From Otis tarda (Eukaryota; Chordata; Aves; Otidiformes; Otididae): a stretch of 64,000 bases of DNA. Positions 26,281 through 37,300 of this stretch are shown in pieces (the stretch's first letter is position 1; the number at the start of each line of letters is the position of its first letter). The stretch spans positions 57,061,463-57,125,462 of the forward strand of contig CM048554.1 in assembly GCA_026413225.1 (NCBI GenBank). Direction: 5' to 3'. Made by a program: the position numbers and the translations under genes. A model generated the notes under the pieces. It saw only the letters and a program-made list of their open reading frames with translations. It was not told the DNA's origin and did no database searches.

Positions 26281-27352
26281 TAAAATAGATGAGAAATTGG
26301 TCTAGGTAATGACTGTTATACTTGTGCTATCAGCATTTTGAAAGACTTCCCTAAAAAGAGCCTGCAGACAAGTATAAATGAGCTCCCAAACAAACTTAGC
26401 CTTCAGGAAAGCTGAGCATAAACTCACCTTTCCCAACCACCATCCATCAACAAACCAAGATTTAAATAAATTAAGTATCTGAAATTCTTCTGCTTACTGT
26501 ATGGGGATTTGCTGGGCACCTCTTCTTGTCCTGTACCTTAGACTACTGCTACTGCACCACCCCACCATAAATCCAATGGAAAACAGCAAAAACCCAGAAG
26601 GCAGAGAAGAATGCAGCTCTGGCCTTTAAATTCTGCCCTGATGTGACTCCTTGCTTTGCATTGGTTGCCAGCAATGCCTAAATTTAGAGGAAAATCTTTC
26701 TACAATTAGCTCACAGGTGGTGTGAAGGGCCTGGTAACTACCGCAAGCTCTGCCCTGGCTAGCAGGGCAACCTTTCTGCCAGGTGGGACTGACAGGCAGA
26801 TGTAACATGCCTGCTAGCTCTCTATCTGTAATCAGCAAGGGATAAAATGCATCTGTCAGCCTGAAAAGCTGAATAGCAGATGGTGGCAGGTGAGGTGGGA
26901 TTTTCCAGGGGAGCTGAGGGGGGTGAGTGGTGTCTGTGTTATTCTCTTCTTTAATATTTTTACATCTCCTTATACTGAAGCTTGTCCCTCTCCCTATGGT
27001 TTAACAAGGCATGCTGCTGGATCTCACACTCAATTTGCTGGTTCAAATCTTTGAGATCCAGTGTTCCAGAAAATTAGGGATATCTGTATTGCTGTAGGGT
27101 GAGTTTAATGCCTCTGGAATGCTTTTGCTGCCTGGCCTCCCTCCCCAGGCCCGGGAGGCCTGAGGGTCTCCTCTCTGGTGTGAAACACAGGCAAGTAAAG
27201 CTGTAAAGAAACAGTAAACTACTTCCTAACTGAACTGCTAAACTGTTTATGCCACCACCTTTTTGAGAATCCTATTTTTTTTTTCTTTGGTGGCTTTGTC
27301 AGCTAAGGAAAACCTGGACCTGCTCCAGCTTTGCTGAACCACCAGCCCTGTG

Positions 27353-27622
27353 GCAAGTTGCAATAGCATAAGGGGTAACAGTTTTAAATTTAGAGAGGGT
27401 AGATTCACACTAAACATCAGGAAAAAAATGTTTACAATGAGGGTGGTGGAACACTGGAACAGGTTGCCCAGAGAGGTGGTGGACGCCCCATCCCTGGAAA
27501 CATTCAAGGCCAGGTTGGACAGGGCTCTGAGCAATCTGATCTAGTTGAAAGTGTCCCTGCTCCTTGCAGGGGGGTTGGATGAGATGACCTTTGAAGGTCT
27601 CTTCCAACCCAAACTGTTATAT
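27353..27622 (+). mobile_element. CR1 LINE fragment, extreme 3' end
   Basis: About 270 bp of the CR1 3' end in plus orientation. The frame reads [20 protein letters not shown] then SLETFKARLDRALSNLI, stopping at 27542-27544. The UTR words GGGGTTGGATGAGATGACC and CTTCCAACCC follow, ending near ACTGTTATATG with no (ATTCTATG)n tail. Homology starts near CAAGTTGCAATAGC. It is closely similar to the last 250 bp of the copy at 21.5 kb but a separate insertion. Confidence 0.93.
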
Positions 27623-28789
27623 GTTTCCCCATCCAGTCCCGGTTGTGAGACTCTTGCAGCTGAATTTTCCCCCATTTCTGTAGTCACACCAGGCCAGTGG
27701 GGAGTGGCACAGCCCTCATGTCTTCCCTCCTCACACCTGCCTGTCCTCAGGGGGTCATACTGGTTCCCGAAACACCGTAGTACTGCAGTCTGAGGGCCTC
27801 AGCCCTACCACAGCTGTAGGAGCTCAGAGGAAAAAAAAAAAAGAAAAAGAAAAGAAAAAGAGAGATGCTCATGCATCAACAGCCTTGCCTTAAGCATTGG
27901 CCAGAGGGGACCACATCCAACTACCACCGGCTGGACACTGCCCATTGTCCTCTGCTTGCTGTGGACTTGAAAATGTGCTGACCTGCCATTTTGGCAGACT
28001 ATAAACTCAGGGCCTAGTGGGAGTGAAAACAAGGGCAGCCCTTTGGGGACAACACCATGGATCATAAGCCTTTCTTCACATCTTGGCCCTTGCTGTCCTT
28101 CACTAGAGTACAAGCTGAGCCTGTCCTGGCATACAGGCTTTCCCTGTGCACCTCACCCTGCCCTCGGCCACCATCGCTGTGCACAGGGAGCAGAAAGCCG
28201 CTGCCAAGCTCAGGTGTGTGCTGCAGCCAGGGGCCACTGCTAGTGTGAGCTGGGACCTCCCATTTCTGGACTGTGTTCAGCTGCTGTGCCGGAGGCCAGC
28301 GCTCTCCTGAGCAGAATGAAGGTTTCTCCTCCAAACCTGCAACGACGCGGCCAGCTCCTAGCCACCGAGCCTGGTTTCTGTTTCATATGGTGTTGCCTGT
28401 GCTGCGACATGTTTTGGGAGTCACTTAATTAGTCTCATGAAGTAACCCGCTGTACTTTTTGCAGAAAATGTATTTTAATTTCAAAGGTGAAAAGGAAGGT
28501 TTATCTGGAAACAGCTGATAAGCTGGTATGCAGCAGCAGTTTGTGTAAAACTTGCCCAGTCCCCCCAGCTGGGGGGTGCCTTAACAGCAACCGGGCCCCC
28601 AAGCCTGAAAAAGCTGATGCAGCCACGCAGGCCGTGCCTGCTGCATCCCAAACTATGACTAATAGAAGTATTTTGCTATTTTTCATCCAATAAATGCTTA
28701 CTGGCTCGTAACTGGGCTCACTCATAAAAATCCGACCAATGCACCAGTGGTTATTTTTGGCTGTTCAAATTCCATTTTCCTGTGTTATT
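27623..28789. other. GC-richer intergenic segment
   Basis: This stretch has visibly more G+C than its surroundings, with several CpGs (CCTCGGCC, CATCGCTG, AACGACGCGGCC near 28343-28354) and a purine run (GAAAAAGAAAAG) at 27829-27862. Overlapping open frames on both strands at 28043-28334 reflect the composition and show no domain. It may be part of a regulatory region continuing into 28790-28960. Confidence 0.4.
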
Positions 28790-28960
28790 TGCTGTGACCA
28801 GACTGACGCGGTCACATTTTGATAGCCGTGTTGCCGGTTCCTGAGCTCGCTGACAAACGAGCTAATGTCTTTATTGTTTACCAAAAGGATGTTATTGAGG
28901 ATTACTGGCCTGGATTTTTAAGCCTCTGAAGTGTATGTTGGCATGAAATTACTCTCTTTA
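28790..28960. promoter_or_regulatory. Candidate conserved regulatory block with a TGTGACC/GGTCACA dyad
   Basis: TGTGACC at 28793-28799 and GGTCACA at 28810-28816 form a perfect 7-bp dyad with a ten-base spacer, containing divergent nuclear-receptor-like half sites. Six CpGs occur between 28807 and 28859 in a window that is otherwise CpG-poor. The sequence continues as balanced, repeat-free text (TCTTTATTGTTTACC at 28868-28882 holds forkhead-like words). There is no coding frame of note. Function is inferred from composition only. Confidence 0.35.
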
Positions 28961-29342
28961 AAGGCAATTTACTCCTTGAGAATCCCATGCTCTTTGAAAT
29001 ATCTCTACCCCGTATGTCACCATATTTTTTTCTTTAAAAAATAGCCAAAGTCTACCACAATTCAACCCCACTGGAGGAGCACTGTCATATGGAAATCTAC
29101 TTGTTCTGAACAAAAAGGTAGTGGGTAGAGGACTGGGTGAGTTCTGAACCTGCACCTCACAAAACTGTGTAGGCCTCTATCATTGAGGTTTTTTTTTTTC
29201 CTTTTCTGGAATTTCTAGCTCAAAGCTTAACCCACAGGGTATGCCCTGGTTTCATGGAGACCAATGACCAACCAAAGGAGGAACAGACCATCCAGACAAA
29301 TAAGAGGCTGGCAGGCAAGAATTTTATCATCCCCAAGCATTC

Positions 29343-29360
29343 ATCAATTCATAAATTGAT
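29343..29360. repeat. Small dyad ATCAATT-CATA-AATTGAT
   Basis: Seven-base arms pair perfectly around a four-base spacer, just beyond the distal poly(A) signal of NRXN1. It may be chance or a homeodomain-type dyad. Confidence 0.4.
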
Positions 29361-29476
29361 TTAAGTGCGGTGTTGATTTCTCTTTCTCCCTACTCCCATG
29401 AGGGCCAGAAACATTTTAATGCTGAAATACTTACAGACTTTAACAAAGTGAGAGTTTTAAAATAAAGCAAATAGAC

Positions 29477-29482
29477 TTTATT
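29477..29482 (-). promoter_or_regulatory. Distal AATAAA hexamer beyond the probable NRXN1 end
   Basis: RNA-sense gcaataaagtc is followed by a U/GU-rich stretch (tttgttaaagtctgtaag). It lies about 1.5 kb beyond the proposed main site. If used, the UTR would be about 4.5 kb. The same spot carries AATAAA on the plus strand as well (29461-29466), so the area is simply A+T-rich and the hexamer may be incidental. Confidence 0.25.
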
Positions 29483-30249
29483 GCAAATAAAATTGTAGTG
29501 ACAAATCTGGCTTACCCCAGCACGATGCTTCCAAGCACCTCTAAACAGGACTGTACTGAACTTAGAAGCAAATTTCTGTACTCAATACAAAAATCATACC
29601 TAGATACCCAATTTAAAACTGTTTTGTTCAACCACAAAGAAGTCATACCAGAGGAATTAACAAACACAGTTGTCATTTACAGCCTACATGTGTGCTCTGT
29701 TTCTCTTCTTCTAAGCTGAATTTGGAGAGTTTGTTTAGTTTTTTCTCTTTTTTTTTCCTCATCTTATGAAGTTTTTTTAGTGATGATTGATTATGGAGGC
29801 CACCACTTAAAGCAGCTGGCTGATGATGGAAGATGCAGGTACTGAGAGGCCATTAGTATTTTGGTGAAAGGGAAATTATAGTATAGATGTAAGAAAAAAA
29901 ATAACAGATACAGTGTAGAATTTAAAAGTGTATAATTAAAAGTGGGATTTTTGTAGTAGAACAAAAATCACTATTGTTGTAACTCCTTTAAATGTGTATA
30001 AAGCATTTTCCTAAATTGAATCTTTGGTGTTTATTAAAAAACACACACACACGTACTAATCCTTCTATAAAGCAGCTTAGAATGTAAGTTTAACTATAAA
30101 CTGTTTTATACCAATGGAAGATAGGGGCTGTTTTCTCCTGATATTTCCAAACTTAAATTATCTAAAATACTTCATTTTATACCTAATTAAGCAGATGAAT
30201 AAATCCTATTGAAGTCAAAGAAGCTACTGATGTGATTAAAGATGATACA

Positions 30250-30430
30250 TACTTAAATTCTATTTGGAGTTTAGATCCAAAAGCTTAACTCCATCCCCAT
30301 TCAGCAGTACATTTAGGCAACTTTAGACACTTGCTTAAATCAATAGGATTAGATATTTGCTTGAAGTTAGCCATGAATTTAAATGCCATGCTAAATAGGA
30401 ATGTACTTGTATAATGGATTAGCTCCAGTT
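30250..30430 (+). repeat. Possible old amniote repeat fragment downstream of NRXN1
   Basis: The text CATTCAGCAGTACATTTAGG, CACTTGCTTAAATCAATAGG and GCTTGAAGTTAGCC resembles a known-looking dispersed repeat (cattcagcaaagcacttaagcatgtgcttaa ... taaatcccattgac). Divergence is high and the family is not identified. Confidence 0.3.
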
Positions 30431-30965
30431 GAAATTTTGTAATTATTATTTAGCAATGTTTTTAAGGACCTGAAATATGTTCATTTTTCCATTATTTTTT
30501 AAACCATCTTCTAGTCAAGAGATAATATTTTCAGTTTGAACTTTTCATCCCATTACCTTACCTTCTGCCATCTTCTTTTCACCAAAAAAAAAGAAAAACA
30601 GTAGTGGAAAACAAAGGGAATTCTTTTTTCATTCTGGGTGGGAGGGGGCAGAGAGCATCAAGTTTTAATTTCTTGATTTTTTTTTTTTAAATAAAAGCTA
30701 AAAATTTCAAATTAAGTAATTCTATGCAAAAACAAACAATGTATTCATGTAATTCGTGCTTTTCTGACTGGGCCAGCTGAACACAAGACTTGTAGAAGGT
30801 TCTCACATAAGTGTGCAAAGACCTCTGAGATCACTTTTTCCTGATGTCAATGCCTGTAACTTCACACAAATTTACCACTTTTTTTTCACTGTTTTAAGAT
30901 GAACAGATACTCCAGATCTAAGGGCAAGAGAAGAAACAAACCATCATTTGTATTAAGAAACATTT

Positions 30966-30971
30966 TTTATT
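30966..30971 (-). promoter_or_regulatory. NRXN1: Candidate main polyadenylation signal of NRXN1 (AATAAA)
   Basis: Plus-strand TTTATT reads AATAAA in the NRXN1 sense. Downstream in RNA sense, at plus coordinates about 30890-30945, there is a U- and GU-containing tract (tctggagtatctgttcatctt) that could act as the downstream element. The position gives a 3 kb UTR. This is motif evidence only. Confidence 0.45.
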
Positions 30972-32201
30972 AACAAAACAGTAAATTCCACTTGCTTAGC
31001 ATTTCCAATAATGAATAAATTGGCCTTGCAACAAATAAAAAAATCGTAAATATCTATCACAGAAAGCACTATAAGGTTAGGGGCATTGGGCCTCTCTTCG
31101 ATGTCTTAGGGTTGAAAGTTTCACACGTTATTTAGTGTTTTGTTAAAAAAGGCAACACAATACAGTCATAGAAATGAAGCCATCTCAGTCAAACAAATTA
31201 GGTTATTATAGAGAAAGGATCCAATTTTATGTTAGGTAGTTGGTTTATGTCTGTTTGTTGTTGTTGCTGCTGTTTTTAAACAAAAAGGAATTTTAAATCC
31301 ACTTGCTGGCACTTCTGATACATCCATATTTGTTTTTTGTTAAATTATGAAAGTAAAGAGGAATAAGGAGAACCTTCAGAAACAGTGTTAAAATTGTGTT
31401 TGCTTTTTATAGTAGTAGCAGATCTTTTTTTTCCTTGATGTATGGATTTAGTTTAAGATTAATCTACCTAACTGCCTGGAAGTTGACCTGACCATGCTAT
31501 TTCAATAATACAATCAATACCAAGCAGAAAAGACCATTTCATCTCACCCAAACCATATTCCGTCATGTCTAATCTCCTGTCATCAGATTATTCTTGTTCT
31601 TCCACATATCTTTAAGCACTGAATTCTGAACACCACCTGGCTTTCAGCTTCTTCTTTCCCCCCTCCAGCTGAAGTCTCTTGCTTCCAGCAATGACCTCCA
31701 GTACACCTGACCCTGCCGTTCCCTGAGTACAGCTGTCTTGTAAAGGTGGGAGAAATCATGAATGCCACAGGTAAATAACAATCTAGGAAATGAACATCAG
31801 ATGGATTTTGTGAACCTGTTCTCATTTTTGTGTAAATGTTAATGAAAATAAAAAATTGTTCTACAAATGCAACATGACACATATTGATGTGGTTGGCAAC
31901 CTTGAAGAGAGCTGTTTTCATGTCAGCTACATGTATTCTTAAAGTGCTCTGATTCCCAGATAGATAGCTGTACCAGTTTCCAGCCTTTTTCATCAGCTAC
32001 AGTGAATAACACACAACAAAATGTTTTGTGCCTGCTGTTTAAAGCTGATTTTAAATTCCTCCTTCCTGTCTGTAAAAGTGTGAACATCTATATCCCTCCT
32101 AGGAGGCCTTCCAATGATTTGGTTGATTTCTATTGATCTACCCTCTTTCTATCTAATGTATTTCCTTTGAACTTCCATGTAAATAAAATGTTACACCATG
32201 A

Positions 32202-32207
32202 TTTATT
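32202..32207 (-). promoter_or_regulatory. NRXN1: Mid-UTR AATAAA hexamer
   Basis: A perfect AATAAA in RNA sense (gcaataaatcatgg), about 1.8 kb into the UTR. It could support an intermediate-length transcript. This is motif evidence only. Confidence 0.25.
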
Positions 32208-32941
32208 GCTGTGAACCTAATGAAATAATACTAGAAAAAAAATCTTAACATGTCAATTAGAGCATTATATTTAATATGTTTAACTAAAATGCATTAATGT
32301 TTATATATGAAAGAAAAGCTATGTGTTACTTTAAAACATGATGAACTTATATTTGTCTGGTTATGATGTCTTGCAATACTACACAATCAACTTAGCTAAA
32401 GATACTTTTTCATATGTCAAAATTCCCACCATTGAAAAATATTATCGTGCACATCAAGATTATTTCCTTTTTTGGAGAAAGGGGTAAATTCTGCAGTAGA
32501 ATCAGCCTGGATAATTAAAATAGGTCTTTTTAGTATCTTTTACCACCCAATGCTGTTGTTCATCTAACTGAATGCCAAAGAAACATTATATGATACTTCC
32601 TAAGATTCTCAAGAAACTCATCATTCTCATAATTTCTTAAGAACAAGGTTTCTGTAAGGCAAACCATGCTCTCCAAGAGTGAAGCTTTGACTGGAAGCCA
32701 AAGGCCAGTTTAAGTCACTAAATATTTAGCTGATTAATGAATGTATATTTCTAGGAAAACTGGCCATTCTGATCAACTTCTTTGATGCATATCAGGAGCA
32801 AGAGATGGGGATAGGAGGGAGAAGACAAACTACAGTAGAGATATATTTTTGCTTTCTAGTCCACTTCTTTCATACAAACTACTAAAACTTAATTGCAACA
32901 GAATAGAGGCTGTACAGGTAAGAAAAAAATTAGCTGACTCT

Positions 32942-32949
32942 TATATACA
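32942..32949 (-). promoter_or_regulatory. Pumilio-like element in the NRXN1 3' UTR
   Basis: Plus-strand TATATACA reads TGTATATA in the mRNA, matching the Pumilio consensus TGTANATA. Pumilio proteins repress or localise neuronal mRNAs. An 8-base motif in A+T-rich DNA can easily arise by chance. Confidence 0.3.
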
Positions 32950-33890
32950 TTCATACACATCCCCCTTAGTATAACCACTACACTGTAAATTAAAAATAAA
33001 AAAAAAAAAAGAAGGGGAAGAAGTCTGGGACAATTTATAATGGCTGCAAAAAAAATGAAGTATGTCTGTTGCTCCAGATGTCATAAAACTCTCTATACCT
33101 AGCAACACTTATAACATTGAATTTACCAAAAATGGCTGAAGAGCAGATATAGTTTGCATTTTCTATACAACAGGCTATAAAACATCACTTATCACAGTCC
33201 AGAAAGCACATATAGATGTTTTTATATAAACATATGTAATAACATATTAAGCGTGCATGAAAATTTCCCAATGATTGCATCTATGCCCTCTTGTTTGTTT
33301 TCTTTTTTTTTTTTTTGTGGAAATGTGCCTTATATTCCAGATTTTTGTTTTTGTTTTTGAAAATAAGGCCTCCGTACTATTTTCCTCACAACCAGAAAGG
33401 GGCTTTTTGAAAGTATTTCTACATAAGTCTTCAGAAAAGCCAGCACTTTGTTTCAAATGCAAGTTTCCAATCACTGCTTCACTGCACCAGACGGCAAACT
33501 CTTTATGTTTGCATGTTGAGTCACCATATATAATGACAGTCTTCTCTGACAATAAGACTAACTTACTTCTCAAGAAAGCGCTAGCACTTTGGCTAAATCC
33601 AGAATCATAGGTAGCTTCTTTTTTCTTTTTTTTTCCTGTTTTGTTTTTTTAAATTTGTTTTGTTTCATATTGTGCCTTGATGTTGTAGTAATACTCCTTG
33701 CTTTATGAATGCGTGGTGTCATCATTGTCTTTCAGAAATGTTCCAGCAACATAAAGACAGGCAGAGTAAATGAAAACACTGTGGATGTTAGGGAATTTAT
33801 CAGCTCCTGTTTCTGAAAAACAAGAGCACTAAATGCTTGTTTTTAAAAACAGTCTTTCCTTTCTGATTGCATTCCCTGTCTTTTTGTTTG

Positions 33891-33896
33891 TTTATT
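33891..33896 (-). promoter_or_regulatory. NRXN1: Proximal AATAAA hexamer, about 100 nt after the NRXN1 stop
   Basis: TTTATT on the plus strand is a perfect poly(A) hexamer on the mRNA strand, only about 100 nt beyond the TGA. It sits next to strongly A-rich RNA-sense sequence. If used, it would give a very short UTR. No clear GU-rich element follows, so use is doubtful. Confidence 0.25.
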
Positions 33897-33995
33897 TTTG
33901 AATGTGCTTCATAAAAAGTAAAGTAAATAAGTTTGTATTATGTCTCAGATAAAATGAAGACTATTTCTATACAAGCGTTCTTTTAGATGTTGAGA

Positions 33996-34303
33996 TCAGA
34001 CATAGTACTCCTTATCCTTATTTTTCTTGTTTTTGTTGGAACTTTTAGCGCTGTTGGGCTGTTTTTCCTTGATCACAGCCCCATTGGATTGTGCTGAGTT
34101 ACTGATGTAGTTTCGACTCTCATCTACGTGATACGATCCTTCGTCTCGATTCCTGTACTTGTACATAGCATACAGGAGAATGAGGATACACAGCGCCGCT
34201 GCTGCCACGATTCCAACTACCATGCCTGTTGTGCTGCTGGATTCACGAATCACCTCGGACGAGCCAGGGTACTCCCTTCCTCCTCCTGCCCTGGTAGGAT
34301 TTG
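33996..34303 (-). CDS. NRXN1: Neurexin-1 last coding exon: stalk end, transmembrane helix, cytoplasmic tail
   Basis: Neurexin-1 is a presynaptic adhesion receptor that binds neuroligins, LRRTMs and cerebellins outside the cell and CASK, Mint and 4.1 proteins inside. This exon supplies 102 residues, counting the split first codon. The sequence starts ANPTRAGGG (stalk end) and continues to [12 protein letters not shown] membrane helix follows at about residues 28-47 ([19 protein letters not shown]). The 55-residue tail begins with the juxtamembrane 4.1-binding stretch YKYRNRDEG and ends in the PDZ ligand EYYV, then TGA at 33996-33998. The acceptor is ctacctacag just upstream of 34303, and the exon is entered in phase 1 (G|CA, Ala). 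SYHVDESRN and NGAVIKEKQ identify NRXN1 rather than NRXN3, which as I recall has SYQVDETRN and a different distal tail. From memory, mammals have VVKEKQPSS where this copy has VIKEKQPNS, a conservative difference. No break is seen. Confidence 0.98.
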
Positions 34304-37300
34304 CTGTAGGTAGATAATGAAATAAGGGAGAGGTTATTATTGAGTTTGCACATTGAGGAGTTAGTCATATCTACCTGCTACAAACATGCATCTTTCTAAT
34401 TGCACTCACTAGGTCAGAATTGCCTATCAATGTACCCTGCTCTACCAGTTCAAAAACATTTAGGTTTGCAGCCCATTCCTGTCTGTCAGTGCAAGTAAAA
34501 AGGCTTTTAAACAAGGAAAAGGACAGCAAGGAAAAACCTCATTTTAGACTTCAAAACTGTAATTTCTCCAAATGTTGTTATTAAGCAAAGAATGCCTAAA
34601 TAATCTGGAATAACAGGCATGCTGCAATTTAAATGTCAGCACACGAACATCTGGGAGGAAAGGATCTCCCTCTCCCACTCCATGTCTCTCTCTTTCTTGC
34701 TTTCTTTAAAGAACCAAAAGTGACACAATAGTACTTACTGAGGAGACAGTTATGATAAGACAGACTACCAAAGAGAAAAGGAGAAAAAAACCAAAATTCT
34801 CCCTAATAATAAAGGACAGCAGACAATAAGTCAGCTACAAATAAAGTATCCTCAGCTCTCCTTTAGACTTCTCTCAGCAAGCTTCTCAATTTCTCCTTTC
34901 CTTCTAATATTTTTGTTTCTTTTTTTTTTCCAATTAATTATATTTACTTTTAAACAGCTATCCAACCTTACCTTCTCTTTTCTAATTCAGAGAGTCTTCC
35001 TTGAATATGGCTACACTTTTTCACTCAACTTCTCTCTTTTCGCCATTGATGCCAATACCAGACATTCCTTCAAGCGACGCTTTATACTCAGAAAAAAACC
35101 TCTCAAATTGCACAGAGCAAGGGCTCAGCCTTCTAAGAACCCACCTCTCAGGCCAGACTCTGATCTCTTCAGTTGTGATATGGACTGAACTGACCTATGT
35201 CTTGAGACTGTAAAATCGTGTTGATAGGAACTGTTGTGCTGTCTGGCACATTTTATCCCCTTGCACAGCCATGCTAAATGAAAGCCTAATTCCAGGAGGA
35301 ATTTCTAGGTTAAATGCTCACAGCACACACAATGCTTACGTGTTTCCCATTATCTCCTTTCTTTATTGCATTTTGCAGAAGGAGAGGCAGATCTTTGTAT
35401 AGGATTGCTTTAAGTGGAAATAGCTGAGATGGATCTTCTTCTGTAACTTAGCAAGTGTCATGGACAAAAATGAAGTGACCTAGGTCTATGCAATATTACT
35501 CGGATTATACCAGCATTTCCAGACTCCTGAGAGGCCTCAGCACTGCCAGCTTTGGCTGAGCTCAGGAGCAAGAAAAGAGCAGTGCATGAACCAGAGTTTC
35601 CCACTGAGCAGTGCAGAACACTCTCATTAAGCATCCAGGCTGGCTTATAGAAACCGCATTTTAAATCATTATGCATGGCTAAAAATGCAGTCAGTAAAAT
35701 ATAAATGTCAACTAAAAGTATCATTAAACACTACTTTTACGATATATTTATAATGTTAGCTTTATCAGCCCTTGCCTATAACTAGCATTTTATTGAAGTG
35801 TATTAGAAAAGTGTCTTGATCAAGGTGCACGAAAGCACATTATGCCCTATAGTAACTTCTTTTTTGCACTCTAAAGATATAATAGGAAATTGATTATTTT
35901 AAGGATGCTACGTTAAAAGTAATGCCACTCAAACTATCAACACTGGTCAAAAAAATTGCAAGAAGTTTGGGCAACCAGAATTAAAAGCAGCCACCAGCTA
36001 CAATTTACAATTGGCCTATGAATAATAAAATACAGAAAAAAAAGCCACAAACCCCCAAAAGAACTAAGTTCCCTCCCCACCTTGGTATTACTCATCATTT
36101 ATTTATTTATTGGCGATTTGTGTTCTTAGTGTTGAAACACCACTTCCTGGCAATTAACCCACATAAGTTTAAAGAAGGTGACATTTTACGTGGCTGAAAG
36201 AACAGAGGCACCATGGTAAGACTAAAGAAAAGGGTCATTTGTGTCAAATAATATTTTAACTTTTTTTTTTTTGTCCCATATGAAAGTTTTTAGTTGTTAT
36301 GAGTTGGTACAATTGGTGTTTTCTATGACTATACAAGAGATCTTGAAGTTTCACTTCAGAAGGCTCTTAAGATTATTTTTCTCATTTCAGGGTAGATGCC
36401 ACCCTACTAAGAAATGTGGTCTGTCTCAAAGCAGCCAGTGATTGTTTTAGATCCTGTTTCTTCCTTGTACCTATTGTAGAAAATGGAAATTTTTTTTTTA
36501 TACCTAGGGTGTCATTTATTGTTTTTCAACAGACGATGCCTTGTTGCAGAATAAAGACACCTGAGCATTTCCACAGTGAATGAAAATGAGACAGTCTTAT
36601 CTTACTCTATATGATTTCAGGAAATTAATTTTCATCTAAGAAATAATAGAGGCAACTGAATAAACTCTGTCAATATTTGACGGAATAACAGCTGCTCTTT
36701 TTCTCTAAAATACAGACATTTGGGCCAAATGCCATTAACTAACTTTACAATTAATGTCTACTAAATGACACTTAGCAGCTTGCTCAGAGGAAAACATTCT
36801 TTTAACGTTGCAACCTAAAAAACCATGTAAGGAATATTTTTCAACATTACCTAAACTCCTGCCTTTCACCTGATGGTATCCTTTTATTTTTAAGAATGTT
36901 TTCACAATTATCTCATTTATCCCATCTGTCTGAGGAATATTCAACCACTACATTGATGTTATTTAAACTTTGCAAAGCATCTGTTGTTACATTTGTTTGG
37001 ACTTTTGTAAAAGGAGCAGTTCTGCAAGGGAAATGACTTCTTGCTATTTTTCTTCCATTTACATTAAAATATGCTTTTAACCTAGCAGAGCACCTCAAGA
37101 CAAATGAAGGAGGAGGAAATACGAGGAAAGTTTTACAAAGCACAGGGGTTTGTCTGCAAGCATTTGAGGTAGGAAAGGCTAATGGAGCACATGGTAAAGC
37201 AAGTGTCCAATTCTGAGAGAGGGAAGAAAAGGGCACTGGGAAAAGGCCAGTCTACACTTCTTCTGAAATCCATTAACATTGCTGAAACAGCTGCCTTCCA

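Larger units (their letters stand above)
22344..27352. other. Intergenic DNA, no gene recognised
   Basis: About 5 kb of A+T-rich sequence between CR1 copies with two short old-repeat pieces and a hexamer microsatellite. The 122-codon frame at 23415-23783 has no recognisable domain. Confidence 0.7.
30945..33995 (-). other. NRXN1: Probable NRXN1 3' untranslated region
   Basis: This is about 3 kb of non-coding, A+T-rich DNA directly after the NRXN1 stop codon, with no recognisable transposon. The far end is set by an AATAAA on the minus strand at 30966-30971, followed by a U/G-containing stretch. The length agrees with my recollection of a roughly 3 kb 3' UTR in mammalian NRXN1. It holds long U and A tracts, earlier AATAAA hexamers (33891-33896 and 32202-32207) and a Pumilio-like TGTATATA on the RNA strand. 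Brain neurexin mRNAs use long UTRs, so a longer form is also possible. The 3' boundary is inferred; short open frames here look like chance. Confidence 0.6.

Noticed and set aside
28043-28334. Several overlapping open frames in the GC-richer segment
   Set aside because: Both strands and several frames are open together because A+T-rich stop codons are rarer there. None has a domain or splice-site context.
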